A stretch of 64,000 bases of DNA from CAMLJR01 sp964631955 (GCA_964631955.1 CAZWBA010000008.1:1-64000), one strand, 5' to 3'; shown: positions 16,951 through 26,099, counted from the stretch's first letter. Program-made: numbers and translations. Notes: generated by a model from the sequence alone, not told the origin.

Positions 16951-16973
16951 AAAAAGGCACGCCGCCGGCGTGC
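16951..16973 (-). terminator. Rho-independent terminator between phasin gene and phaC
   Basis: On the minus strand GCACGCC-GGC-GGCGTGC is followed directly by CTTTTT, a compact GC-rich hairpin with a T-run. It lies 29 bases after the phasin stop codon and 29 bases before the phaC start. It probably ends most phasin transcripts and lets a fraction read through into phaC. Confidence 0.7.
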
Positions 16974-17002
16974 GCGATTGCAGAACAGGAGCAGCGCTTA
17001 GC

Positions 17003-17386
17003 TTAGGCGTTAGCCGCCTTGACGACCTGCTTTTTCCTGGTTTCGATATCTTCGGAAGCGGAAGCGGGAGCCTTGAAAACAGCCGAAACACGATCCTTCA
17101 GATCGGCGCCGAGACTCAGCCAGGCCTTGCTATCGTCGAGCACCTTTTTGGCGACTTCACCGCTCAGCGAAATCGAATCCGCAGTAAATTTCTGCAGCGA
17201 ATCGATATCGCGAACACCGCTGATCGAACGCAACTGACGAATGCCGATACCGCTGTAATAAGTGGCGGCGGCAAGGTTGAGTCTGGTTGCCTCTTCCACT
17301 TTATCGATCATCAGTTTGTTGATATCGCCTGCCGAAGAAATAAAACCGCTGGCTTTGTCTTTGAACGTTTCAACTACACTCATCAT
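17003..17386 (-). CDS. phaP: Phasin (PHA granule-associated protein)
   Basis: A 127-residue, mostly helical protein of the phasin family, which coats PHA granules and controls their size and number. The sequence is amphipathic with few prolines until the end and shows the phasin-like run LNLAAATYYSGIGIRQLRS near residues 37-55, then a helix ending in KAWLSLGADLKDRV. The C-terminus is a basic Ala/Lys-rich tail. Two adjacent ATG codons can start it; GAGG lies 5 bases before the first. It is upstream of phaC on the same strand, which supports the name. Family members are divergent, so the exact subfamily is open. Confidence 0.87.
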   Translation of the reverse strand: MMSVVETFKDKASGFISSAGDINKLMIDKVEEATRLNLAAATYYSGIGIRQLRSISGVRDIDSLQKFTADSISLSGEVAKKVLDDSKAWLSLGADLKDRVSAVFKAPASASEDIETRKKQVVKAANA

Positions 17387-17642
17387 CCATTCCTCGTCTT
17401 AGTTAAAACCGATGTGAACCCAATAAAACCCATCCGCATTGCAGGAGCATGACAATCAGCGAAAATATCACTCGCCGCTGCAACACCTATTTCGCAAACG
17501 AACAACAACAGGCAATGGAATTCAGTCTACAGAGTTTTGCCGGCGGGATCAGAACCGGGTTTATAAAAGTTTTTCGTATTAAAGCTTTTGCTCAGAGATG
17601 GATTGCATATTCGCAGTCTGACGCCATCGATTACGCACTTTG

Positions 17643-17684
17643 TCTGCTACAACTTTTTATCTGCTACAACTTATCTGCTACAAC
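17643..17684. repeat. Three direct copies of TCTGCTACAAC
   Basis: Exact 11-base copies at 17643-17653, 17660-17670 and 17674-17684, with spacings of 17 and 14 bases start to start. Spacing of about one to two helical turns suggests either a protein-binding array or a decayed tandem duplication. They lie roughly 260-300 bases upstream of the phasin gene and 190-230 bases upstream of nadA. Confidence 0.7.
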
Positions 17685-17756
17685 GTTCATCGCTATCGGT
17701 TACGCACCTTCATCTGGCCCCGTATCACGGGCATTGCGGGTCGCTGCGGCATCTTC

Positions 17757-17765
17757 TGCTAGAAT
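17757..17765 (+). promoter_or_regulatory. Probable extended -10 promoter of nadA
   Basis: TGCTAGAAT matches the extended -10 consensus TGnTATAAT at all but one position. No good -35 is found at 16-18 bases upstream, which is acceptable for extended -10 promoters. It would give a leader of about 100 bases before nadA. Confidence 0.4.
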
Positions 17766-17871
17766 GCTGCCCGCCGTTGACGGGATCGGAGCCGGCCCCT
17801 TAGCAACAGACACGGGAACGACGTGTCATAGATCAGGATGCGGTCGATAATCTGAGAGGTTTAGAGTCGTA

Positions 17872-18927
17872 ATGTCGCAGATAACCGAACGGGTACGCGA
17901 ATATCTGGATCACCTGCCTGCACAGCATGTGCTCGACAGCACCGAGCAGGAGCGGCAAAGGGAACGCATCAAACGCCTGTTGCGCGAAAAAGACGCGGTG
18001 ATGGTCGCGCACTACTACACCGATCCTGCGCTGCAGGAGCTGGCCGAAGAAACCGGCGGCTGCGTGTCCGACTCGCTCGAAATGGCCCGCTTCGGCCATG
18101 CGCATTCCGCCAGAACACTGGTTGTCGCCGGTGTACGCTTCATGGGCGAAACCGCAAAAATCCTGTCTCCCGAAAAACGCGTGCTGATGCCGACGCTCGA
18201 AGCCACCTGCTCGCTCGACATCGGCTGCGAAGCGGAAGAATTCGCCGCCTTCTGCGACCAGCATCCCGACCGCACGGTCGTCGTCTACGCCAATACTTCC
18301 GCGGCCGTTAAAGCTCGCGCCGACTGGGTGGTTACATCGAGCATCGCCCTGCCCATCGTCGAGCATCTCGATGCGCGCGGCGAAAAAATCCTGTGGGCGC
18401 CGGATAAATATCTCGGCGATTATGTCCGTCGCGAAACCGGCGCCGACATGATTCTGTGGGACGGCTCGTGCATCGTGCACGAGGAATTCAAGGCCAAGGG
18501 CATCACCGATCTTAAAGCGATTTATCCCGATGCCGCCGTGCTCGTGCATCCCGAATCGCCCGCTCCCGTCGTCGAACTGGCCGATGCCGTCGGCTCGACA
18601 TCGCAAATCATCCAGTCCGCGCGCACGCTGCCGAATCAGCAATTCATCGTCGCCACCGATCAGGGCATTTTTTATAAATTGCAGCAGCAGGTGCCTGATA
18701 AGGAATTCATCATCGCACCGACCGCAGGCAGCGGCGCAACGTGCCGCAGCTGTGCGCACTGTCCGTGGATGGCGATGAATGCGCTCGACAATCTGGCCGA
18801 TTCGCTCGAATTCGGTACCAATGAAATTTTTGTCGATCCGGCGATCGGTGCGCGCGCGATGATTCCACTCAAGCGCATGCTGGATTTTGCGGCGGCAAGG
18901 AAACGTAAAATTCAGGGGAATGCGTAA
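17872..18927 (+). CDS. nadA: Quinolinate synthase A
   Basis: Makes quinolinate from iminoaspartate and dihydroxyacetone phosphate in de novo NAD synthesis, using a [4Fe-4S] cluster. Family landmarks are MVAHYYTDPALQELAEETGG near residue 43, VVAGVRFMGETAKIL near 85-99, an ATCSLDIGC segment near 110, WDGSCIVHEEF near 200 and the C-terminal CRSCAHCPWMAMN with the last cluster cysteine. Length 351 residues is normal. It is a single gene; nadB and nadC are not in the window. Confidence 0.96.
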   Translation: MSQITERVREYLDHLPAQHVLDSTEQERQRERIKRLLREKDAVMVAHYYTDPALQELAEETGGCVSDSLEMARFGHAHSARTLVVAGVRFMGETAKILSPEKRVLMPTLEATCSLDIGCEAEEFAAFCDQHPDRTVVVYANTSAAVKARADWVVTSSIALPIVEHLDARGEKILWAPDKYLGDYVRRETGADMILWDGSCIVHEEFKAKGITDLKAIYPDAAVLVHPESPAPVVELADAVGSTSQIIQSARTLPNQQFIVATDQGIFYKLQQQVPDKEFIIAPTAGSGATCRSCAHCPWMAMNALDNLADSLEFGTNEIFVDPAIGARAMIPLKRMLDFAAARKRKIQGNA

Positions 18928-18960
18928 ACCACAGAGTTAACCCCCTTCAGCCCCGTAAAG

Positions 18961-19073
18961 AAACCACCCTCGCCCCTGCGGGGCACCCCTCCAGAGGAGG
19001 GGAATGTTCGTGGCACCGACAATTCCCCTCCTCTGGAGGGGTGGCAGGCGCAGCCTGACGGGGTGGTGGTCTA
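18961..19073. repeat. Long imperfect inverted repeat between nadA and bepA
   Basis: The core arms CACCCCTCCAGAGGAGGGGA (from 18984) and its complement (19022-19043) match over 22 bases, separated by 16 bases. Each arm is itself palindromic (CCCCTCC-AGA-GGAGGGG). Outer bases ACCACCC and GGGTGGTGG extend the symmetry. It occupies the gap between two convergent genes and can act as a bidirectional transcription stop. It looks like a mobile palindromic repeat of the kind scattered through many proteobacterial genomes. Confidence 0.7.
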
Positions 19074-19130
19074 ACGGGGAGGTTATACAGGGGGTCTAAC
19101 GAGGCGGTTAATGCTCTGACGGGATGGTTT

Positions 19131-20597
19131 CTACATTTTCTCCATCTGCTGTTTCAGCGTTTTGATTTGGCGGATGCGCTCGTTGATTTTTGCAACGGTA
19201 ATGTCGTCGTTTTTCACAAGCTTCAACGCGTAATTCAATTGCTGCTCGGCCTTGTCGAGCACGCCGTTCAGCACGAAATATTCCGCGCGCGCCTGATGCA
19301 CGCCGAGAATATTTCCAGCGAGGCCGTGCGTTTCCGCAAGCTCATACCAGACCGCAGGATCGTTCGGTCGCGTTTTCACCTGTTCCTGCAAAACCGCTTC
19401 TGCCAATTGCGGCTGGCTCGATTTCAATAACGCATTGGCATATGCCATCGACAGCGGATAATTACCGGGATTCACACGCAGCTGCGTCTGCAGATTCGCT
19501 GCGGCGCGATCGGCCTGACCCGTCGCCACATCGATATCGGCATCGGCGATGATATAGGCCAGACGCCGCGGATCTTTTTGCAGTAATGGATCGAGTTGCT
19601 CGCGCGCGTCCCTGAATTGCCCCGACTGCAGATACGCCAGCGCCAGGCCGTAATGATCGGCCTCGCCATTGCGCGTCGAACCTTTGAGACGCGCCCTGAA
19701 TTTTTTCACCGCGTCCGCCTTGCTGCTCGCGAGCTGCACCTCGACACGCGCGCGCATCAATTGATAATCGAGATTGTCGACGTACACCTTGCGCGGATAT
19801 TCGCGCGCACGGTTACGCGCATCGCTCACGCGACTTTCGGTCAGTGGGTGAGTGAGTAAAAATTCGGGAGGGTTGCGGCCGATGTAACGATTCGCCGCGA
19901 GCATATTTTCGAACATGCCGGCAAAGGCGTTGGGATCGTAATCGGACCTGGCGAGCGTTTCCATGCCGACACGATCGGCTTCCTGCTCGTTTTCACGACT
20001 GAAACGCAACATATTCTGCTGCGCCGCGGCCTGCGTCGCCGCCATTGCCGCCATGCCGGCATCGCCGCGAGTGGTTGCCGCAAGCACCAGCGCTCCGAGC
20101 ATTGCCGCCATGGTCGGCAGCGCCGATATCTGCTGCTGTTCGACACCGCGCGCAAAATGGCGCTGGCTCAAATGCGCGAGTTCATGGCCGAGAATCGAAG
20201 CGAGCTGCGCCTCGTTTTCCGCGGATAACAATGCGCCGTTGTGCACGCCGATCACACCGCCCGGCACCGCGAACGCATTGATGGCGGCGTTATCGACGAT
20301 AACGACTTCGAGCCGACGATCTTTCAGCGGGCTGTTGCTCGCGAGCTTGTAAATCAGATACTCCATGTAATCCTGCAGCAGCGGATCAGACACCGTGCGC
20401 ACCTGACTGCGAAACATCTTGAGCCAGGCGCGACCGAGTTCGTATTCCTGCTGACTGGAAAAATTCGCCGATGCGCTGTCGCCCAGCGCGGGCAACACCA
20501 GATCGCTCGTCGCCGCGAATGCAATATTGGCGTTGATGAGACAGCCGATCAGCCCGTGCACCAGTAATCGTTTCAAGTTGCTTTCTCTATCGCTCAT
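19131..20597 (-). CDS. bepA: Periplasmic M48 metalloprotease/chaperone BepA
   Basis: A 488-residue homologue of E. coli BepA (YfgC, 487 residues), which assists or degrades outer-membrane proteins such as LptD at the BAM complex. A signal peptide (about residues 8-29, ending IAFAA) leads to an M48 zinc protease domain with HELAH (His138, Glu139, His142) and the downstream NEQEAD motif (residues 203-208). The C-terminal half has the helical repeat pattern of TPRs. It is convergent with nadA and divergent from the tusA-like gene. Confidence 0.92.
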   Translation of the reverse strand: MSDRESNLKRLLVHGLIGCLINANIAFAATSDLVLPALGDSASANFSSQQEYELGRAWLKMFRSQVRTVSDPLLQDYMEYLIYKLASNSPLKDRRLEVVIVDNAAINAFAVPGGVIGVHNGALLSAENEAQLASILGHELAHLSQRHFARGVEQQQISALPTMAAMLGALVLAATTRGDAGMAAMAATQAAAQQNMLRFSRENEQEADRVGMETLARSDYDPNAFAGMFENMLAANRYIGRNPPEFLLTHPLTESRVSDARNRAREYPRKVYVDNLDYQLMRARVEVQLASSKADAVKKFRARLKGSTRNGEADHYGLALAYLQSGQFRDAREQLDPLLQKDPRRLAYIIADADIDVATGQADRAAANLQTQLRVNPGNYPLSMAYANALLKSSQPQLAEAVLQEQVKTRPNDPAVWYELAETHGLAGNILGVHQARAEYFVLNGVLDKAEQQLNYALKLVKNDDITVAKINERIRQIKTLKQQMEKM

Positions 20598-20862
20598 GAA
20601 CAGTAATGTAGCACGCCACCCTTTCGATCATGCTGGTGGTCATAGCCTTCCGCGCCACAGCCATTCTGTTCAGACCCGCTTTGCCGAAACCGGTTCTTGC
20701 CCGGCTGTTACGCGATGACGCGTTATGAGGGATGGCGCGCGCATCATTCATTTATCCGTATTGTTTCGACTTAAGTATCGAAGGGGGCTTAAGTATACTG
20801 GCGCGCCTTTCGACAATCGGGGCCACCGATTGAGCGTAAACTTTTCCGCGCAAGGATTTCCC

Positions 20863-21081
20863 GTGCAAGAACTCGACACCTGCGGCCTGCAATGCCCGCT
20901 GCCATTACTGAAAGCCAAACAGGCGCTCAATGCGCTGGGCAGCGGCGAACAATTGCGGGTGCGCGCCACCGACCCCGGCTCGCAGCGTGACTTCCGTGTG
21001 TTCGCGGAACAAAGCGGCCATCACCTGCTCGAAAGCAGCGAAGACAATGGCGTTTTTATTTATTTGCTGCAAAAGAAATAA
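20863..21081 (+). CDS. tusA: TusA-family sulfur carrier protein
   Basis: A 72-residue SirA/TusA-type protein. The signature CGLQCPLPLLKAKQAL (first Cys near residue 7) matches the CPxP motif whose cysteine carries persulfide sulfur for tRNA 2-thiouridylation or other sulfur transfer. I choose the GTG at 20863 because AAGGA (20852-20856) lies 6 bases before it and the protein then starts like other family members; the frame is open further upstream but without similarity. The gene is divergent from bepA, a neighbourhood also seen in other gammaproteobacteria. It may be a TusA paralogue rather than the tRNA-specific one. Confidence 0.87.
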   Translation: MQELDTCGLQCPLPLLKAKQALNALGSGEQLRVRATDPGSQRDFRVFAEQSGHHLLESSEDNGVFIYLLQKK

Positions 21082-21141
21082 TTGCCGGCCTGTCGCAGGT
21101 CTGCCAGCAGACATCGCATTCGAAACAAATAAGGAAATATC

Positions 21142-24100
21142 GTGAAATTCGCTCTCGCTTCCACCCGGCGTTTTCTCTTCGTCGCTCTCATCGCGTTACT
21201 CGGCGCCTGCCAGCCCACTGAAAATCGGGTCGATGCACGCGCTTCGGCTGCGCATGCAATTGCCGAAAATGCCTCATCGCAACACCTTGCCCGCGCCGAC
21301 AGCTCCACGCCACTCAAGGGAGACAATGACCGGCGCGAATTTCGTTATCTCGAACTGCCGAATCAATTGCGCGTGCTGCTGATTTCCGCGCCGGGAACCG
21401 ATAAGGCGGCCGCAGCGCTCGATGTCAACGTTGGCAGCCGTCAGGACCCCATCGAACGGCAGGGCCTTGCGCATTTTCTCGAACACATGCTGTTTCTCGG
21501 TACCGATAAATATCCCGATGCCAACGCGTATCAGGAATTTATTTCCGCGCACGGCGGCAATCACAATGCGTTTACCGCCTTCGAACACACGAATTATTTT
21601 TTCGACATCGACGCCAATCATCTCGAAGCCGCGCTCGATCGATTCTCGCGTTTTTTTGTCGCGCCGTTATTTAGCGCCGAATATGTCGAACGTGAAAAAC
21701 ACGCGGTGGATTCGGAATACCAGGCCAATATCCAGAACGATCAGCGCCGCACTCTCGATGTGCTGCGCGAAGTCATCAACCCCGAAAATCCTTTCGCGAA
21801 ATTTTCCGTGGGCAGTCTGGATACGCTGGCCGATCGCAACATGGGGCAGGACGAACAATCCGTTCGCGACGATCTGCTGAAATTTTATCGTGAACATTAT
21901 TCGGCGAATCTGATGACGCTGGTGGTAGTCGGCCGCGAGCCGCTCGATCAGCTGCAAACCCTGGTCACGTCGCGGTTTTCCGAAGTGCCGAATCATCGGC
22001 GCACCACGATCCCCGTTACCGCGCCGCTGTTGCGTCCCGACTCTGCGCCGCAACTCGTGCGCATCAAACCAGTGCAGCAACAGCGCGTGCTGGCGCTGGC
22101 ATGGCCGCTGCCCGACCAGAGCGACGATTATCGCGGCAAGTCGATCGAATATATCGGCAATATCCTCGGTCATGAGGGTGCCGGCAGCCTGCTCTCCGCT
22201 CTCAAGCAGCGCGGCTGGGCGCTCGCTCTCGGCGCGGGCCAGGGTTTCGATTACGACGGCGGTTCGCAATTCAATATCAGCATCGAACTGACGCCCGCCG
22301 GCGAAAAACACACGGACGAAATCCTGGCGCTGGTCTATCAGACCATCGGGCTGATTCGCACCGACGGCATTCAGGAATGGCTGTATCGCGAACAGCAGAA
22401 TGTCGCCGCGCAGCGTTTTCGTTTTCGCGAAATTGCCGAACCGATCAGCGAAGCCAGTCATCTGGCCGGCAATCTGCACAAATATCCGGCCGCCGAAGTC
22501 ATTCGCGGCGATTACCTGATGGAGCGATTCGAGCCGCAGCGCATCGCCGCGCTGCTCGCGCTGCTGACGCCGCAAAATATGCTCGTCATGCTGACGACGC
22601 CCGACGCGATAAACGATGCCGATGCCGATGCCAAAAATCGAAAATCGAGTGCGTTTTACGCGGTGCCGTACAGCGTGCAGACCGTTCCGGAACAGCGCTG
22701 GAAACGCTGGCTTCAACCAGTTGCGAATGCAGGCATCCACCTGCCTGCGCCGAATATTTTCGTTGCCGATCAATTGCCGCTGAAAGCTCTCGCCGCTGCT
22801 GACACCGCTGCCGGTTCCGCCACTGACAACCGTACTGGCACCGGCACTAACACCGGCACTAAGCCGGTCCTGCTGCAGACTCGCGACGGGCTCGATCTGT
22901 GGTTCGCGCAGGATTCGGTTTATCGCATACCGAAGGCGGCGATCACGATTGAAATCCAGTCCCCGCTCGCCAACGATACCGCGCAACATGCCGCGACGAC
23001 CGAACTGCTCGTGCGCACACTGCGCGAAAATCTCAATGAATTTTCGTATCCCGCGTCGCTGGCAGGGCTCCATTACGACATCAGCCGCTCAAGCCGCGGT
23101 GTGCTGCTGCGCATCCAGGGTTTCGATACCAGACAGGGTTTACTGCTCGAACGCATGCTGGACGCGGTGCATCGCTCGACCGCCGATGCCACCGCGATCG
23201 ATGCCGGGGTTTTCGCGCGGGTGCGCGACGATTACAGCCGCGAGCTGCGCGACAACAGCAAACGTCCACCCTACGAATTATTGCGCAGCGATATCGGCAA
23301 TCTGCTGTTGCGCCATTCGTGGAGCGATGCCGAGCTGCTGCAATACAGCGACAGGATCAGCGCGGCCGACATGCGGAAATTCGCGCAGCGATTATTCGCC
23401 AGCGTGCATATCGACATGCTCGTCTACGGCAATGTGGTGGCGGCGGATGCACAGCAACTCGGCGATCTGGTCGCGCGACAATTGCTGGCGAATGCACAAC
23501 CTGCCGCGAAACTGCCGGTGCAGATCATGCAGCTCGGCGCGAGCGATTTTCGTCGGACGATCCCGGCAGCGCACAACGATGCGGCGCTGCTCTGGTATCG
23601 CCAGGCAGCCGATAACAGCAAGCTCACCCGTGCCGCGCTCGGCGTCAGCACGCAGATGATCGCGGCGGATTTCTACACGCGCCTGCGCACCGAACAGCAG
23701 TTCGGCTACATCGTCATGGCGCATCCGATGCCGCTGCGCGATGTGCCGGGAATCGTTTTCCTCGCACAGTCGACCAAGGCGGGGCCCGCGCAGCTGGCGC
23801 AGGCCTATCGCGCATTCCTGCAGCGCTGGTCGCAGCGCGATGAACAGCAATTGAAGCCGCTGTTCGATTTGCATCGCAATGCGCTCGCCCAGCGCCTGGC
23901 GGAAGCGCCAAAAAATTTCAGCGAATCGGGCGAACGTCTGTGGATGGACATTGCGAGCGGCTATCGTGATTTCGATAGCCGCGAGCAGTTGATCGCTGCG
24001 GTGAATGCCCTGACGTTCGAACAATGGCTTGAACTGTTCCGCCGCGATGTGCTGACGCCCGAAGGTCATGCGCTCTGGCTGGGTGTGAATGGCAGGTTCC

Positions 24101-24183
24101 GCGAGAGCGGCCTGCAGCACGGAGTGCCGATAGGCCAGCTGCCACAATTCAAGGCCTCGCAACCCTTCTATCGATTCGAGTGA
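21142..24183 (+). CDS. M16 (pitrilysin/insulinase) family lipoprotein protease
   Basis: A 1013-residue zinc protease with the inverted motif HFLEH (His111, Glu114, His115) and third ligand Glu192, spacing HXXEH-X76-E as in pitrilysin. Four M16-type domains can be followed: the active domain, the GHEGAGSLLSALKQRGW segment of the second, and two less conserved halves. The N-terminus is a lipoprotein signal with lipobox LGAC (Cys23), so the enzyme is likely anchored to a periplasmic face, whereas E. coli pitrilysin is a free periplasmic protein. A Thr/Gly/Asn-rich linker (near residues 560-575) joins the two halves. It probably degrades peptides in the periplasm. Confidence 0.92.
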   Translation: MKFALASTRRFLFVALIALLGACQPTENRVDARASAAHAIAENASSQHLARADSSTPLKGDNDRREFRYLELPNQLRVLLISAPGTDKAAAALDVNVGSRQDPIERQGLAHFLEHMLFLGTDKYPDANAYQEFISAHGGNHNAFTAFEHTNYFFDIDANHLEAALDRFSRFFVAPLFSAEYVEREKHAVDSEYQANIQNDQRRTLDVLREVINPENPFAKFSVGSLDTLADRNMGQDEQSVRDDLLKFYREHYSANLMTLVVVGREPLDQLQTLVTSRFSEVPNHRRTTIPVTAPLLRPDSAPQLVRIKPVQQQRVLALAWPLPDQSDDYRGKSIEYIGNILGHEGAGSLLSALKQRGWALALGAGQGFDYDGGSQFNISIELTPAGEKHTDEILALVYQTIGLIRTDGIQEWLYREQQNVAAQRFRFREIAEPISEASHLAGNLHKYPAAEVIRGDYLMERFEPQRIAALLALLTPQNMLVMLTTPDAINDADADAKNRKSSAFYAVPYSVQTVPEQRWKRWLQPVANAGIHLPAPNIFVADQLPLKALAAADTAAGSATDNRTGTGTNTGTKPVLLQTRDGLDLWFAQDSVYRIPKAAITIEIQSPLANDTAQHAATTELLVRTLRENLNEFSYPASLAGLHYDISRSSRGVLLRIQGFDTRQGLLLERMLDAVHRSTADATAIDAGVFARVRDDYSRELRDNSKRPPYELLRSDIGNLLLRHSWSDAELLQYSDRISAADMRKFAQRLFASVHIDMLVYGNVVAADAQQLGDLVARQLLANAQPAAKLPVQIMQLGASDFRRTIPAAHNDAALLWYRQAADNSKLTRAALGVSTQMIAADFYTRLRTEQQFGYIVMAHPMPLRDVPGIVFLAQSTKAGPAQLAQAYRAFLQRWSQRDEQQLKPLFDLHRNALAQRLAEAPKNFSESGERLWMDIASGYRDFDSREQLIAAVNALTFEQWLELFRRDVLTPEGHALWLGVNGRFRESGLQHGVPIGQLPQFKASQPFYRFE

Positions 24184-24516
24184 CAGGATTCGTGTCGGGT
24201 AAAGCGATTCTCGATGCAGGGAGCCATCGATCGACAATGAGCAAGCGGCGACCCGCTCATGAAGCCCATCGATTTCCGGCATCGAAAGATGTCGGAGCCA
24301 TCACGAATGCAGTGCATGGCCGCTAAAACAGCCGCCCCAAAGATGGGCGAGTTCGCCAACAGCGGCTATATTTGTACAACTCTTTCAGTACGATGCTTTC
24401 ACTTGTAAATCCGCTGATTAGCTCGGTTTATTAAAGCGGGCTAACCGCCGGATTAGCGACCGGTAAGCATTGACTGCGATCCCTGGCGAAGGGAAGCAGT
24501 GTGAATAGGATTCAGC
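24184..24516. other. Intergenic region without visible gene
   Basis: 333 bases between the M16 protease and the membrane-anchored receiver gene. I see no open frame with a plausible start, no RNA gene and no clear terminator hairpin. It presumably holds the promoter of the downstream gene, but I could not assign -35 and -10 boxes. Confidence 0.5.
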
Positions 24517-25665
24517 ATGCCGCACGCTCTCATTGTCGATGACTCTAAAACCGCCCGCTACGCGTTGCGGCTATTGCTCGATAGACAGAACTTCACCAGC
24601 GATATGGTGGAATCCGGCGAACAGGCCCTCGAATATCTGCACTCGCAGACGCCCGATCTGATTTTCATGGATCACATGATGCCGGGCATGGACGGATTTC
24701 AGGCCGTCAAGGCGATCAAGTCGAACAGCGCAACCACCACCATTCCCATCGTGATGTATACGTCGACCCAGGGCGGCATGTACTTCGGCCAGGCGCGCGC
24801 ACTCGGCGCGGCGGATGTCATCTCCAAACCGGCGAGCGCCGAAGATCTCAGCGCGGTGCTGCAACGGCTTGAGGAGCATCAATTACTCGGCGCGAACAAA
24901 CCGGCGCCCGCGACCGAATCCAGACAGGCCGACGCTCGCCTCGACACCGAGCCTTTGCACATTGAGATCGCAGCGGACGACGAAGCCATTCCGGCACCGG
25001 CGAGACCTGCGCCCGCCCAGCCCGCCTTCAGAGCGGTGGAGACCGTGGCATCATCCCCTTCTTCCGCGCGCTGGCCGGTATGGCTGACTGCCGCGATCCT
25101 GGGTGCCGCGGTCATCGTGACGATTCTGTATTTCCGCGCGATCAGTTATGTCGCGCCGCTGCAGAAGCAGCGCATGCTCGCCTTCAAAACGGTGGAATGG
25201 GCGCTCAACCGCAATTCCCAATACGCCTACGGTGAAGCTCCCTTCGGCGGCGATCGGCTGATACTTCTGCAGGATCTCGTGCAACAGCTCAATGCCGCAG
25301 GCTTTCGCGGCAAGATTCGCCTGGAGAGTCATGTCGGTCAGTTCTGCTTGCGGCGCCAGCCGAACGCGGATGGCAGCGGCGTGTTCTGGGGGCTTGCACC
25401 GGACGATAGCCGCCTGACCGATTGCAGCGCCCTGGGCCAAAGCAATGAACAGTCGCAATCGATGTCGGCGGCGCAGAGTGCGGGCTTCAAACGCTTCATG
25501 AGCGAACTGCCCGAGGGTATTAAGGTCGATCTGGTGCCGCTCGGCGCGGGTGAGCCGCGGGCCGATTATCCCAATGATCCGGCGGTGACTGCCGGACAAT
25601 GGAACGCGGTGGCGCAACAGAATCAGCGCGTGCAGATCGTGCTGGTTCCCGATCAATTCTTGTAA
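24517..25665 (+). CDS. Receiver domain fused to a membrane anchor and OmpA-like domain
   Basis: A 382-residue protein with an N-terminal CheY-like receiver (residues 3-122): acidic pair Asp8/Asp9, phosphoacceptor Asp52 in IFMDHMMPGMDG, Thr82 and Lys104 in VISKPAS. A Pro/Ala-rich linker (about 128-180) precedes one transmembrane helix (about 186-206). The remaining 175 residues would be periplasmic. They resemble a divergent OmpA/MotB-type peptidoglycan-binding domain: KIRLESHVG, then SAAQSAGFKRFM, VPLGAGEPRA and a terminal NQRVQIVL strand like the NRRVEI end of OmpA domains. No kinase or DNA-binding domain is present. The receiver call is certain; the OmpA-like call is a visual match and should be treated as moderate. 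Confidence 0.8.
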   Translation: MPHALIVDDSKTARYALRLLLDRQNFTSDMVESGEQALEYLHSQTPDLIFMDHMMPGMDGFQAVKAIKSNSATTTIPIVMYTSTQGGMYFGQARALGAADVISKPASAEDLSAVLQRLEEHQLLGANKPAPATESRQADARLDTEPLHIEIAADDEAIPAPARPAPAQPAFRAVETVASSPSSARWPVWLTAAILGAAVIVTILYFRAISYVAPLQKQRMLAFKTVEWALNRNSQYAYGEAPFGGDRLILLQDLVQQLNAAGFRGKIRLESHVGQFCLRRQPNADGSGVFWGLAPDDSRLTDCSALGQSNEQSQSMSAAQSAGFKRFMSELPEGIKVDLVPLGAGEPRADYPNDPAVTAGQWNAVAQQNQRVQIVLVPDQFL

Positions 25666-26099
25666 AAAAATTACAGGAAGAGAAATCAAAGTGATCGAGC
25701 GCACGCGGCGCCGGTAAAAAAAATTGGAGCCGGTGAAAAAACGCCCATAGAATCCGAAGAAAATTTCGTTTTCTGAATGAACACTTTAATGTAATATTTT
25801 TACAATTCGCGCTACAGGTGTGAACTCACCCCGTCACGCAGCGGCCACCCCGCTCCATGACATCTGCCGATGCGCGGCAACAGGCGGTCCCGCTACCCGG
25901 ATGACCGCCCGATCGCAAGAGCTCTTGTTTACACCGTCAGCCCTGTCAACGTACCGGTGTATCAAACACAAACAGCAGTGAAACGGCTTCGGCACGGCGG
26001 GTATCCGGCTCGCCCCGGCCGCAAGAATTCTGTAGCGCGCGGTGCCATGTGCAGCCCGCCACTCGTCATAAACGGTCGTCATACAACGTGGGAGACACC
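25666..26099. other. aceE upstream region without visible gene
   Basis: 434 bases between the receiver protein and aceE. An AT-rich patch (25725-25815, with TAATATTTTTACAATT) may include promoter sequence. I find no PdhR-like operator (AATTGGT…ACCAATT) and no convincing small gene. Open frames that run into aceE have no ribosome-binding site and no conservation pattern. Confidence 0.5.

Larger units (their letters stand above)
17387..17871. other. Intergenic region between divergent phasin gene and nadA
   Basis: About 485 bases with no convincing gene; short open frames here lack ribosome-binding sites and family resemblance. It must contain the promoters for both the phasin/phaC unit and nadA. 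Visible items are three direct repeats (17643-17684) and an extended -10 sequence (17757-17765), both listed separately. Confidence 0.7.

Noticed and set aside
17449..17850. Possible 133-codon gene between the phasin gene and nadA
   Set aside because: No ribosome-binding site and no family resemblance. It also runs through the direct repeats and the predicted nadA promoter.
21667..23073. Minus-strand open frame of about 470 codons opposite the M16 protease
   Set aside because: Same reason: the M16 protein on the plus strand carries HXXEH and conserved domains, while the antisense frame is Arg/Gln-rich and featureless.
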